64,000 nucleotides of DNA from Hordeum vulgare subsp. vulgare (taxonomy: Eukaryota; Streptophyta; Magnoliopsida; Poales; Poaceae). Position 1 is the first letter of the stretch; each line of letters opens with the position of its first letter. The stretch is from the NCBI RefSeq assembly GCF_904849725.1, contig NC_058521.1:98504244-98568243 (forward strand), in the 5' to 3' direction. The translations under genes and the position numbers were made by a program. Shown here one piece after another: positions 1 to 12,381 of the stretch. The notes under the pieces were generated by a model. It saw nothing but the letters and a program-made list of their open reading frames with translations, had not been told where the DNA came from and searched no databases.

Positions 1-678
1 ACTCATCACAAGAAGATAAAGAGGGGAAAACTCCATATGATTCATCTATATTAATAAAGCTCGCAATACATCAAGATCGCGCCATCTCAACAACATGAGA
101 GAGAGAGAGAGATATCAAACACATAACTACTGGTACATACCCTCAGCCACGAGGGAGAACTACTCCCTCCTCGTCATGGAGACCGTTGGGATGATGAAGA
201 TGGCCTACGATGATGGTTTCCGCCTCCGTCAGGGTGCCGGAATAGGCACCCGATTGGTTTTCTGTGGATTTGGAGGTTTGCAGCGGCGGAACTCCCGATC
301 TAGCTTTCTTTTTGGTGTTTTGGTATTTATAGGAATTTTTGGCATCGGTCTCATGTCAGGAAGGTTCCCGAGGAGGTCACAAGCCACACGGGCATGGCCT
401 ACGGTGGTGGTCGCGCCCAGCCGGCTTGTGGCTTCCTCATCCACTTCCTGGCACAGCCCTGGTGCTTTGGGGGTCTCTTTGGTCCATAAACAATCACTGT
501 ATATTGTTAGCCCATTCCGAGAACTTCTATTTCTGCACAAAAATCCACACCATGGTAGTTCTGCTGAAAACAGCGTTAGTCCGGGTAAGTTCTAGTAAAA
601 TCATAACAAAATCATATAGAATTATTGTAAACATGGCATGAATACTTCATAAATTATAGATACGATGGAGACATATCA
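1..678 (-). mobile_element. LTR end of a gypsy-type retrotransposon (partial, cut by the window edge)
   Basis: Read on the minus strand, the segment starts at 678 with TGATATGTCTCCATCGTATC, a form of the TGATACGTCTCC start shared by the other Athila-like LTRs here. The part near 500-600 (text such as ctgcacaaaaa and gttctgctgaaaacagcg) matches the same interval of the LTRs at 23800 and 46600. The flank from 679 on belongs to the middle of another LTR of the same superfamily, so this copy sits inside an older LTR. Its other end lies outside the window. Open frames here are incidental. Whether it is a solo LTR or part of a full element cannot be told. Confidence 0.75.
97..112. repeat. (GA)n microsatellite
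   Basis: Eight GA dinucleotides in a row inside the partial LTR. Confidence 0.9.
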
Positions 679-1514
679 AGAGCTTGAACAAATCATTAAC
701 ACATGGTGAATGCATGAAGTCCTCAAACTAAGTCAATCATCGGAAAGAAACCCAATTACTATCACCTTGGGGTATATGGGTCAACACATGCAATTGGTAA
801 TTACAACTTGCGAGATAGGATCCAAATCACTCTCCTATTCGTGAAAACATAATAGGTTCTGACCTAAAATCATGGCACACGGGCCCTAGTAACAAGCATT
901 AAGCATAACTAAGTTATAGTAACATCAATCTCATTACATAGTGGACACTAGGGATCAAGCCCTATCAAACTTAACTCAATTACATGATCAATATCATCCA
1001 ATCCCATGACTATCCAACAAGCCTACGAAAGAATTACTCACTCCTGATGGCGAGCATCATGGCGGTGATGATGAATTAGGGTTGTTGATGATGACGCCGA
1101 CGAATCCCCTCTTGGGAGCCCCAAACGGACTCGAAATCAACTCTCCGGAGGAAGAACATGAGGTGGCGGTGGCTCCGTCTCGTGAAACATGATGAAAACT
1201 TTTCTTTGTTTTTTCTTCGAAGATGTGATTTAATAGGACTAGAATTAGGGTCGGAGGAGTTGCGTGGGCCCCACAAGTCATCTGGGCACGGCTAGGGGGA
1301 CCCGCCTTGTTGGCTTCTGGCCCCCTTGCAACATTTCTCCGGTAGGTATTCGCTCCATAATTCCTTACAAAAGCCAGAAATAATTCACAAAAAGTTATGT
1401 CCAATTACGAGAACTTTTATTTTTTTCACAAAAAACACCAAGGTAGTTTTGCAAATTTGAGGTCAAAACCAGAGCAAAAGTGTTTGGAAAAGTAGATACG
1501 TTGGAGACGTATCA
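679..1514 (-). mobile_element. 3' LTR (partial) of Athila-like element Y
   Basis: Line-by-line resemblance to the LTRs at 23080-23968 and 45900-46780: the same order of blocks (catggcac..gggccctagt, agcattaagcat, cactagggatcaa, ctcaattacatgat) ending at 1514 in gacgtatca. On the minus strand this is the 5' edge of an LTR and is followed by a polypurine-type motif at 1515-1528. The left part of this LTR was separated by the insertion ending at 678. Confidence 0.8.
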
Positions 1515-3867
1515 ACTCCCCCAAGCTTAACTCATTGCTTGTCGTGAAGCAATTCTATTGATAAACTGAAAGTGTTAAACAAAACTTTTGCAAACTCTTT
1601 TGTACCCATCGTTATAGATATGCTTAGCTAGTGTTCAGGTTTTTAGCATAAATCTTAAATAAACACATTGATGAGAATAATTTAAGCATCAAATCCAATC
1701 ATGAAAATACATAACCAACTAGTAAGCAATAATAAGATATGTCACATGCACACAATTTGTCAAAACAGTAATGATATAACATGGTGACATGGTATCTCGC
1801 TAGCCGTTTCTGAGACCGTAGAACATAAGTGGAGAGCACCTTTGAGATTCAAGTAGTGACTAAATATTTTAATTCAGAATTAAAAAGATCTTAGTCATAC
1901 TCATATCCAACATTGGCTAGACTCAATGCATAAACATGAAAAATAGTGCTCTCGAGTATGGTGCTGTAACTAAGAGGGTGATGACTCAACAGAAAAGTAA
2001 ATAGATAGGCCCTCCGGAGAGGGAAGCATTGATTTACACAGCTGCCAGAGCTCAAGTTTTAAAGAAGGATGCGTGGTGTTCTTTACTGTCAATGTTGAGA
2101 CAAAGGTTTTGAGTATCTTCGATGCTAAACTCATAATTGGTGCTTCCCAAACAGAATTGTAAAGTTTTACCACCATCCACCATCCATACACACAACCATG
2201 GCTAGCGGAATTCACGGGTGCCCTCCAACATATCAACTTTCCCAAGGAGTTCTATTTTAATTTAATTTTTATTAGGCAAGACTGGGCATCCTTGTTACCA
2301 ATCTCTCTTGTGCAATGACGGCGAATAGACGGCCATCATGAGAGTAACTTACTTAGCATGGAATATACCGACTACCCTATCGCTCCATGAGCGGTACGAG
2401 TGCACAAAACAGATGTTTGTTTGAATATTTAAGAGGTGGCACATGCAAATTTACTTGGAACGATTGGGTAATACCACATATAGGTAGGTATGGTGGACTC
2501 ATGTGTAATAGCTTGGTTTTGAGGATATTTGATGCACAAGCCGCATCCCCTCTTACTCCAGGTGGATGCTAGCAAAATATTGGAAAGCGACCAGCTAAGG
2601 AGCAACAATGGTCATGAATGTGCATTAAAAATAATCAAATTTGGACAAAACATGGGTAGGATATAAACACACTGAATTTAAATATCTTGAAAGTTTCATT
2701 GGTTTTGAATCAACTACATGTTTGTACATGGGCCAAGTCAAACCACTCGAATTACTCAACGAAAAATACCATACTACCATATCACATCATAACCATTTTA
2801 ATGCATGTTGACACATAAGGTAAACCATTATAAACACCTAGACATTTAAGCATGCCATGAAAAGCTATGATCTCTAATTGTCCTTAGAAACATGTTCACT
2901 CATGATAAAGAGAATCAAGATTGAACGAGCCAACAAATTTACAAAATCGAAAAACAAGAGGAGTTCAAACTCGTTTCCTTTGCCACGATCACTTCATCCA
3001 ATATCATCATTACTGCCTTTTCACTCGCACAAATGAATGACGTGATAATAATAAAATTGCAAGGGTGCCATGGAGGAAGCTGGGATCTGAGGGCAGTCTA
3101 AACAAAGGAGAAGACATGGTAATATTGGCTCTTTGTCAGATTGACAATAAAGTATATGAGAGCCACTCATCATTTTCATCGTGGTATTCCCTTTTCATGA
3201 ATCAACAAATGGAAGTGAAATATTTTTGGACTTTTATTTTTCTTAAGCAAGCAAACTAAACTAAGGGAAAGCAAGAAATAGAAAAACTATGTACACAGGA
3301 AAGCTCCCGATAAGCAAAAGGAAATCTTTTTGGGTTTTGTTCTAATACTACAACTAATTGAACGGGAAAGAAAACCTAAAAAGAAGCAAGAAATAATTTT
3401 GGATTTTCTAAAGTTTGATAAACACACAAGAAGAAAGTGGAAAATAAAGCTAACATAGTTATATAATGAAAGAGGATGAACACCGACAATTTATATGAAG
3501 TGGGTGACCATGAATATAATTTCGGTGAGAGATACATACTCCCCCAAGCATAGGCTTTTGCCTAGCTTGGTAGTCACCACTGGTAGTAACCATCAGGTCC
3601 AGGGAAGTATTCCTGCGGCGGCTGATGGGGTTGTCCACTAGCGGTAGGGCCATGGACATCCTTTCCAGGCCCCACCAAGGGACCCACATAGTCATCAAAG
3701 TCCCATGGCCATCAGTGCAGTCTCGATCTCACAAGGACATACATAATCACACTCGGACATGCAGGATCACTCGGGTCATCTTCGTCAGTTGGATGTGCAT
3801 CAGCACTTGGACTAAAGCAAGGTGTGGAGTAGGAAGAGACTATAATGGCAAGAGATTTAATCTACCA
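1515..3867 (-). mobile_element. Internal 3' region of Athila-like element Y, truncated
   Basis: This stretch aligns by eye with 23969-25900 and 46781-48720. It opens with a polypurine tract beside the LTR (1515-1528), runs through about 2 kb without a credible gene, reaches a second polypurine-like motif at 3540-3552, and then enters the C-terminal end of the 3' ORF. The element is cut at about 3867 by the LTR of element B, so its gag and 5' LTR are not in the window. The small open frames in the 2 kb are not conserved between copies and I do not call them genes. Confidence 0.75.
3574..3867 (-). pseudogene. C-terminal fragment of an Athila-type 3' ORF (element Y)
   Basis: On the minus strand one frame reads a proline- and acidic-rich stretch, a stop, and then a tail with DFDDYVGPL and PPQEYFPGP before the terminating TGA at 3574-3576. 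The tail resembles the end of the ORF at 25905-26936 (which ends YPGAGYFPPWE) and lies at the same place relative to the second polypurine-like motif. The N-terminal part is missing because element B begins here. An internal stop and the truncation make it a remnant. Its function is unknown. Membership of the family is inferred mainly from position and the Pro/Tyr-rich end. Confidence 0.5.
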
Positions 3868-4205
3868 CATAAAGCATAGTGAAGACCAACGTAACCAGTA
3901 ACGCTGGAGTTAGAGTTTTTGTTACTAGTAACTTCCATAGTTATTAGCATTAAGTCGCCCCTGTTATGATGCTCAATGGGCCTAGGAGCACTCTATATAA
4001 GCCTGCCTTGAGCTCTGTGACAAGGGTTGAGAATTCTATATACTCACATCCCCCATAAGCAACACGAAGACTCCGGGCTCGAGACGTAGGGTCTTTACCA
4101 CTCTCGCGTGGGGCTTGAACTCGTACATCCGAGTGTTACCACTGCATCGTAGCTAGACTCTACCCTCTGTTCATACCCCTGGTACTATTATCAAGTTCAT
4201 TCCCA
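3868..4205 (+). mobile_element. 5' LTR of element B (left edge approximate)
   Basis: The segment lies directly upstream of a primer-binding site (4212) and contains a clear TATA box (3991). No second copy is available in the window, so neither border can be fixed; I place the left edge where similarity to element Y ends and a TG dinucleotide occurs. Confidence 0.5.
3991..4000 (+). promoter_or_regulatory. TATA box of the element B LTR
   Basis: ctctatataa about 215 bases upstream of the primer-binding site, in the LTR, on the sense strand of B. It is the expected position of a core promoter, with transcription starting some 30 bases downstream. Confidence 0.6.
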
Positions 4206-4211
4206 CGAAAG

Positions 4212-4229
4212 TTGGTGCCCGCCTTGGGG
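4212..4229 (+). other. Primer-binding site of element B
   Basis: ttggtgcccgccttgggg has the TTGGTGCCC type of primer site common in grass gypsy elements. It sits just after the LTR and ahead of gag. I do not assign the tRNA. Confidence 0.6.
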
Positions 4230-4335
4230 CCACGCGTCTGGAAAATTCTGTTGAAATTGGAGTGTCCATCCTTTTCGTAATCATGATGACACTCGGCGGC
4301 GAGATCCTTTTAGGTTTCCTCAGCTTCACCGCCAA

Positions 4336-6068
4336 CGATTCGACATGACTGCCGGACGTGTCGTTGGATACCGATGCTTTGCCTGCTCGAGGTGCTTCGC
4401 ACTTCAGCCCGATGGCGAATGGGGTCCTAATTCGACAGCCGACAGTATTGTACCAATCGGCACACCCATGTTCTTCTGCGGTTCGTCTCTAGCATTCCAG
4501 GCGCTCACAGCTGCAGCGTTGGATCAAGCATGTGGTGGCTCTACAAGGCACATCAGGGCAAGTGGCCATGCTCGACTAAGACGAGCAAATAGTGAGCCTT
4601 TTCCCTTCATCAGGCGAAGTCACATATGACTAGTCCGACAGCTAGAGCAGCGGAGAAGTTGTGGTGATCCTGATGGTCAACATGGCCATGGGAGGAGCTC
4701 CTCGTTTTTCTGCACGTAACTCCCGCAGACATGATGGAGGCGAACGTCACAATGCCGACTCCAACCTCTACATCCCCCAGCCGCTCAATGAGCAGCAGCG
4801 GGAGGAACTCAGGCGGAGGAATGAGGACGCTCTTGATACCCCCATCACCGTGAACACCCCGGAGGAGATAGACTTGGAGAATGCACCCCAATCCATGCTG
4901 GATGAGCGCAAGCGACTTGGGCGGCTCCAGCATTTTCTAGATGCCCGAGCCATGACATATCAGCCTAACTCTAGTCGCAACCGCGAGCTGTTGTTTCCAA
5001 ACGACCACCAATGCAACATTCAGGTGATGTGAAGACCTTTGCAGAACTTGTATGCGGCCACTAGGATCACTGATTCTATTCAACCGAGTGATTCCGCAGC
5101 TAGGGAGGGCACTTTCAAGTTGCAGACTCTGTTGAAGACCGCCTTGTAGCAGAATTCTATGGTATCCCAATCGCAATCTCGCATTCATAGCAAGTCCGTC
5201 CGGGCGTACACGGTGCAGTCGGCTCAGAACCCTCATGCACCCAGAATACATCAAAGATCCCCTCCTCTTTTGAGTGTCCCATATCGGGATCGAAGGCGTG
5301 ACGATCGGGTTCACAGTCGGACACCTCCTCCGAGGATTGGTTCACTTGAACATCGACCTCATGATCGCAGACCGAGCCCCAATTGGCATATGGGTTATGG
5401 AGACGACAGTTATCGTGATCCCTAGTTCAACGTGAGATCCATTATCATGCAAAACATGGTTGACCGATCACGGGCGGGCCAAGGCGTCTCCGGTCTTGAG
5501 TGTTTTGGTAGACACATTCGCAAAGCAGAAATCCCCTCCAACTATCGATTGGCTACGATTATCGGCAAATTCGATGGTGAGTCCAAGCCCGAAACTTGGC
5601 TCGAAGATTAGTAAGTGGCCGTCCAGATAGGCGGTGGCGATGACTTCGTCGCAACGAAGCACCTCCCCCTCATGTTGGAGGGATTAGCAAGGGTGTGGCT
5701 CAATCAGCTGCCCTCAAGTAGTATCCACAGTTGGGTAGACCTGACCTGAGTGTTTGTCAAAACATTAGAGGGAACTTACAAGCGCCCGGGTGGTCTAACG
5801 GAGCTGCAACATTGCTTCCAGAAGATCAATCAAACTCTCCGCGAGTACATCCAGCGATGGACCACACTACACAACAGCATGGAGAATGTTACTCAACATT
5901 AGTCCGTGTGCGCCTTCAAGGCAGGCACTTGGTACAGGGAGCTCATACTGAAGTTTAGTCAAGCTGGGGGTTGTCCCTCAGTCCCACCATGTAGATCGCC
6001 AATGGATATGCAAACGGCGAAGAAGAAGACTGCCTCCACAGTGGCAAGGGGCAAGTCGGTGATGCCGA
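4336..6068 (+). pseudogene. gag of element B, N-terminal and capsid parts, degraded
   Basis: The Gag protein would form the particle shell. A leader frame (4345-4629) is followed by a charged, glutamine-rich segment (4661-5032) with LNEQQREELRRRN, then an arginine-rich stretch (5160-5424). The capsid-like retrotransposon gag domain follows, with GKFDGESKPETWLEDY near 5563-5610, a VWLNQLP motif near 5690 and REYIQRWTTLHN near 5840-5880. The reading is broken by several stops (for example after LEDY at 5610) and frame changes. It ends in a lysine/glutamate-rich tail at 6000-6068, where element C is inserted. The continuation is at 44921. No intact protein is possible. Confidence 0.75.
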
Positions 6069-6683
6069 TGTGGGGACCCCGACTTACGAGTCAAGATCAT
6101 CGAATGAACATGTAAAGTGATTCCAGAGATCAATGCTCACTGAACACACAGATACTGAATAATAAGAGTCTTACATCCATGATTAACTTCTGATACAAAT
6201 AAGGAACATTATAGTCAAGTCTTACATAGATAGGGCCATCAAGGCCAATCACCCCAACTCAACTAATAGCAGAATCTTGGTAGTAAACGTGAACCCGTGC
6301 CATGAGGCTTAACCAACAGGCATTCTGAGTGGGAAGCGTCCTAGTTCGCGTGTTCGTATCCGATGACGAATTCTTCTGCATATTCTAGTTCCTCCATGTC
6401 TGGTCAATCAAATAACCAGTGGCAAGCCAATGAGTACTTTGAATGTAGTCGCAAATAGCCCATGATGATATGAAGCATAATGCATCTTTTGCGGAAAGCA
6501 TGTTTTATAAATGCATAAACATGGTCATGTATTTACATAGTCATGCATCAATAAGTAAATGGTAACCATAAGAACAAGTTACATATATCAACATAGATAT
6601 TCCAGGGGTTGAATACCTCATGTTCATCCTCCATGTCAAGTCACCAAACTTGACCAAGTAATCACTTACTCATGTAACTCCTT

Positions 6684-6699
6684 TATACACACACACACT
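6684..6699. repeat. (AC)n microsatellite
   Basis: Short CA run inside the C LTR (tacacacacacactt). Confidence 0.7.
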
Positions 6700-7359
6700 T
6701 GGTTTATACGGAAAACACTAGACGTAGTTTAAGCAGCACCACTCAACTGTCCTTGACCATGGACACGGCTATTCAAATAGGTTTACACACTGCAGAGGTC
6801 GTATGCTCTACCCACGAGATCCAAGAAACTTCCATGTCATCCATGACTCGCGGTATAAAACATACCCGAGGTAAGTACCTGATCATTCCCTTTCCCCTGA
6901 CGACACTAGACAAAGAGTCCACTCGATTGGTACCCAGCCCACATGATGTATGTCTTACGAGCACCAACTCTAGAACGTATCATCCATGCAGGGACCAACG
7001 GTGTGTCCGGAACACGTAAAAACGGCATAGTCGACATACCTGGCACGACCCCATCACGAGAGTGACCAAATCACTACCGCCACTAGTAATGCAGACTCTT
7101 TTCTAGCACGACTAGAGTAATCAACAAAGCCCCATCACATAAAGGGGTGTCCTGGTCGCACATGTAAGGTTGGAACGGTCAACAAATCTTAATTCTAATC
7201 CCATTTCCGAAACCACTCACACGAAACCTTTCCGGTACACCACTTCTTTCTCAAGTGTTCATTCGGCTCAACATCATCACCCTCGGGCATTAGTAGCACC
7301 CGACGGGGTTTTCGAAAAACCTTCGTTATCACCTCTGTGTTACCATCACCATGCATATG

Positions 7360-8946
7360 TGCTACCTCCTGAGCTTGCGTTGGCTTTGCCTTGAAGAGGA
7401 AAGGGTGGTGAAGCAAAGTAGATAAGTGTTTCCCTCAGTTTGTTGAGAACCAAGGTATCAATCAAGTAGGAGGAACAAGCAAGGCCCCAATCATAGTACC
7501 TACACAAAAAATCAAACACTTGCACCCAACGCTAAAAAGGGGTTGTCAACCCCTTCACAGTTATTTGCAAGGATGAGATCTGATAGAGATAGGTATAAAA
7601 GATTGATAGAACTAAAACTAAAACAAAAGTAAATAAATAGCAACCACATATTTTTGGTATTTTTGGTTTAAAGATCTGAAAGTATAATAGGGAAAATAGA
7701 TCCACGGGCCATAAGTTTCACTAGAGGCTTCTCTCATGAAGGAAAATAAAATGGTGGGTGAACAAATTATTGTCGAGCAACTGATAGAAAAGCGAATAAT
7801 TAGGAAGATATCCAATTCAATGATTATGCGTATAGGCATCACGTCCGTGTCAAGTAGACCGAAATGATTCTGCATCTACTACTATTACTCCACACATCGA
7901 CCGACTCGTGCCTGCATCTAGAGTATTAAGTTCATGAAGAACAGAGTAACACATTAAGTAAGATGACATGATGTAGAGGAATAAACTCAAGCAATATGAT
8001 GAAAACTCCATCTTTTTATCCTCGACGGCAACAATGCAATATGTGCCTCGCTACCCCTACTTTGTCACTGTCTGAGGACACCACAAGATTGAACCCAAAA
8101 CTAAGCACTTCTCCCATTGCAAGAATTACCATTCTAGTTGGCCAAACCAAACCAATAACTCGAAGAGACTTGCTAAGATATGAAATCATGAATATAAGAA
8201 TTGAGATAAGATTCAAATAATATTCATGGATAATCTGAACATAAACCAACAATTCATCGGATCTCGACAAACACACCACAAAAGAGTATTACATCGGATA
8301 GATCTCCATGAAGATCATGAAGAACATGGCATTGAAGAACAAAGAGAGAGAAGAAGTCATCTAGCTACTAGCTATGGACACGTAAGTCTGTGTTGAACTA
8401 CTCACGCATCATCGGAGGGGCAATTGAGTTGATGTATATGCCCTCCATGATCAATTCCCTCTCTGGCAGATTACCAGAAAAGGCTCCCAGATTGGCTCTC
8501 ACGGGAACAGAGGCTCTCGGCGACGGAATATAATTGTTTTGTCTCTCCCTTTACAATGGGTAAATATTTGAGATTTTGTAGGATGGAGATTACAGTTAGG
8601 AGACCTGTAGTGGGCCCACAAGTCAGGGGCATGACCCCCCTAGGACGCGCCATGCAGGCTTGTCGTCTCCCGGCACGTGTCCTGCCCCCTTCTCCAAGTC
8701 TAGCAGGTTTCTTCTGGTCCAAGAAAAATCATTCCAGAGATTTTATTCCGTTTGGACTCCGTTTAATATTCCTTATCTGCAATACTCAAAAACATGGAAA
8801 AAACAAAAACTGGCCCTAGGCTCTAGATTAATAGGTTAGTCCCAAAAATAATATAAAATAACATATTAATGCATATAAAACATCCAAAATAGATAATATA
8901 ATAGCATGTAAGAATTAAAAATTATAGATACATTGGAGACGTATCA
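7360..8946 (-). mobile_element. 3' LTR of element F
   Basis: 1587 bases, TGATACGTCTCCAATGTATC at its start (8946) on the minus strand and an imperfect end at 7360 (tgctacctcct against tgatacctctt in the other LTR). It has clear similarity along its length to 12382-13926. Confidence 0.88.
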
Positions 8947-11558
8947 AGCATCCCCAAGCTTAATTCCTGCTCGTCCTCGAGTAGGTAAATGATAGAAACA
9001 GAATTTTTGATGTGGAATGCTACTTAACATATTTATCCATGTAATATTCTTTATTGTGGCATGAATATTCAGATCCATAAGATTCAAAACAAAAGGCTAA
9101 TACTGAAATAAAAACAATAATACTTCAATCATACTAACAAGGCAATTGCTTATTTTCGAAAAAACATGGTCTTAGAAAGTTATCCCTACAAAAGCATATG
9201 GTCTAGCTATGCTCCGTCTTCTACACACAAAGTATCAAAATCATGCACAGTCCCGATGAAATTCAAGCAATTGTTTCACACTTTTTATGTTCTCTAACCT
9301 TTTCAACTGTCACGCAATACATGAGCATGGGCCATAGATATATCACTAAAGGTGAAATAGAATATGGTGGAGCTTGCAAAAAAGGGGGAGATAGTCTCAC
9401 ATCAACTAGGCATATCGACGGGCTATGGAGATGCCCATCAATAGATATCAATGTGAGTGAGTAGGGATTGCCATGCAAAAAATGCACTAGAGCTATAAGT
9501 GTATGAAAGCTCAAAAAGAAAACTAAGTGGTTGTGCAAAAGATGAAATTCCACTAGTTATATGAAAGTGACAAAATAGGAGGCCCTCTATGAATCACATG
9601 GTGCTACTTTGAAGCACAAGTGTGGAAAACATAGTAGCATTGTCCCTTATCTCTTTCTCTCATTTTTTTGGTGGGCATCTTTGGCCTCTTTTATTTTTAA
9701 TGGGCTTCGCTAGCCTCTTTTATTTTTTGTAAAGTCCGAAGACTCATCCCACCTTGTGAGGGAATCATAGATTCCATCATCCTTTTCTCACACCGGACAA
9801 TGCTCTAATAATGCAAATCATCACACTTTTATTTACTTACAACTCAAAGATTACAACTTGATATCTAGAACAAAATATGAGTCTATAAGCATTATAGAAG
9901 TGATGGTGCGTGTCATAAAAATGGGACGGTGGTGGTGCATGGCAATATATCTCGGAATAGCTATGAAAATGACATAATAGGTAGGTATGGTGGATTTTTT
10001 GAGGAAAGTATATGGTGGCTGTTTTGAGGAAGGTGGGTTTAATGTACCGGCGAAAGTTGTGCGGTACTACAGAGGCTAGCAAAGGTGCAAGGGTGAGAGT
10101 GCGTATAATCCGTGAACTCAACATTAGTCATAGAGAACTTCCATACTTATTGAAAAAGCCTATTAGTTATAGAAGAAAAGTACTAGATGCATGCTCCGAG
10201 GGGAAGGGTTGGTAGGAGTTAACCATCGCCCAATCCCGACCTTCACACAAAGGTTGACAATCATTTAACAAATCATGCTCCGGCTTCATCACATAACGGT
10301 TCACCATATGTGCATGCTACGGGAATCACAAGATTTAACACAAGTATTTCTTCCAATTCACAATTACTTACTAGTATGACTCTCATATTACCATCTTCAT
10401 ACCTCAAAACTATATGCAAGGAATCAAACTTCTCATCATATTCAATGCACTTAATATGAAAGTTTTTATTATATCCCTCTTGGATGCCCATTATACTAGG
10501 ACTAAATTCCTAACCTAAACCAATTACCATGTTGTTTAAATAACTCTAAAAAATATAATTGAGGTATGAGAGATTAATAATTTGTATAAAATAAAACAAC
10601 GCCGTTCTCTAAAAGATATAAGTGAAGCACTACAGCAACATTGCCTAGTTCAAAAGATATAGGTGAAGCACATAGAGTATTATAATAAACTCACAATTCA
10701 GCGTGTCTCTCTCAAAAGATGTGTGCAACATGGATTATTGTGGGAAACTAAAAATTAAAGACTCATATCATACAAGTCGCTCCAAGCAAAACACATATCA
10801 TGTGGTGAATAAATATATAGTCTCAAGTAAATTTATCGATGGATTTACGACAAAAGAGGAGATGCCTTCTGGGCATCCCCAAGATTAGGCTCTTCGGTAT
10901 CCTTAAATATGGCTTGGGGTTACTTGGGAATCCCCAAGCTTAGTCTCTTGCCACTCATTATTCCATAGTCCATCAAATCTTTACCTAAAACTTGAAAACT
11001 TCACAACACAAAACTCAACAAAGTACTCATGAGATCCGTTAGTATAAGAAATATAAATCACCACTTTAGGTACTGTTGTGATCTCATTCATTATTTATAT
11101 TGGTATAATATTTACTGTATTCCAACTTCTCCAAGGTTCATACCCCCGATACAACCGATAGATTCATCAAAATAAGCAAACAACACAAAGAAAATAGATT
11201 TTGTCAAAAACAGAACAGTCCGTAGCAATCTGTATACTTCGAATACTTATGTAAATCCAAACATTTCTAAAAATTAGGAAAATCATGATAATTTGTAAAT
11301 AAATCTTGTCTAAAAAATTCATATCAAAATAACGTTCCAGTGAATTTACAAAATTCCCGGAGTGAGAGCGAAAGTTTTTGTTTTTCATCAAAATCAACTT
11401 GCAAACACCGTAGACCATCCCAAAGGTTTTACCTGGCTCAAACACAAATTGAAAAAACAAAAAAACAATTATTACAAAGGTAATAATGTGTGCAACACTA
11501 AAAAATATAAGCAAAAACAAAAGCATAAAAATAAAATTGGGTTGCCTCCCAACAAGCG
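8947..11558 (-). other. Untranslated interior of element F with polypurine tract and two internal look-alikes
   Basis: The minus-strand motif AAGCTTGGGGATGC abuts the 3' LTR (8947-8962), the expected place for the plus-strand primer. Similar motifs occur at 10873-10887 and 10928-10943. The rest is AT-rich with no conserved coding frame; I see nothing else in it. Confidence 0.65.
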
Positions 11559-12095
11559 CTATTGTTTAACACCCCTAGCTAGGCATAATGCAATAGATCT
11601 ATGTATTGTCATCTTTGTACTGGAAATTTTTGTGAGCGCCTTCTCAAATCCGGGGGGCACTTTACTCTTCCCCGGGTTTGTAGGTGAATAAACCATCTTA
11701 TTAACCAAAATATCCAAACGCTTATTGCAAAGGGTAATCAAAGTATTCAAACGGTTGAGGTTTCCACTAATATGTTTAAGGGGTTCGTGATATTGTTGTA
11801 ACTCGACTAAGTTATTATGTGAGTCACTCAATTTTTTGAAAATTTGAACTCCCTCTACTGAGAAACTAAACCCCTTTTTTTGTGGAGAAACTCCCAAAAT
11901 CCCCTCCAAAACATCATAACCAGCGTTTGTATATAATTCAATAAAATTCCCTTTTGAGGCGAAATCTAAGAGTTTTCTTTGATGTAAAGCCAATCCAATG
12001 TAAAAATATCTGAGAGAAATCTTCGCATCTCCTTTTAGGTTGGAGATACGATAAGATTCCATTAGCCTATACCAGGCATCTTTTAAATTTGCCCT
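11559..12095 (-). pseudogene. Partial gag frame of element F
   Basis: A minus-strand frame of about 178 codons starting upstream of the first ATG with LKDAWYRLMESYR and running to a stop at 11559. The AW.RL motif and the following region correspond to the part of gag that in A2 and A3 reads PQAWGRLVQL, that is the C-terminal side of the capsid region. The N-terminal capsid half is missing: the frame begins only about 260 bases after the primer-binding site. The segment is free of stops but lacks a natural start and the zinc-knuckle and protease parts. It may be a decayed gag or a short accessory protein retained for RNA packaging; the sequence does not decide. Confidence 0.6.
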
Positions 12096-12352
12096 TTGTT
12101 TTTGCTTGAAGTATAAACTTCAAAATGTGGTGACAAAGGTGAAGTGGTGATGCTAGTCATAGAGACAAGTAAGTGATCCGGAAGGAGAGAGGCAAACAAA
12201 AAAAGAAAATAAAAGGGCAAATCATTTTTGTATTTTCTGAAAATGGTTTTAGAAGTGGGGGAGAGGAAAACAAGAGGCAAATGACAAATAAAGTAAATGC
12301 AAGATATGAGTTTGTGATGGGTACTTGGTAGGCTTGATCTTGCTATGTATCC

Positions 12353-12370
12353 TCCCTGGCAACGGCGCCA
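12353..12370 (-). other. Primer-binding site of element F (tRNA-Asp type)
   Basis: Minus-strand TGGCGCCGTTGCCAGGGA, eleven bases inside the LTR border. It matches the complement of the 3' end of plant tRNA-Asp (CCCCGGCAACGGCGCCA) with one difference. Confidence 0.85.
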
Positions 12371-12381
12371 GAAATCCTTCT

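Noticed and set aside
7592..7604. TATA-like gtataaaaga in the F LTR on the plus strand
   Set aside because: The element is on the minus strand, so the motif faces the wrong way and is likely chance in AT-rich DNA.
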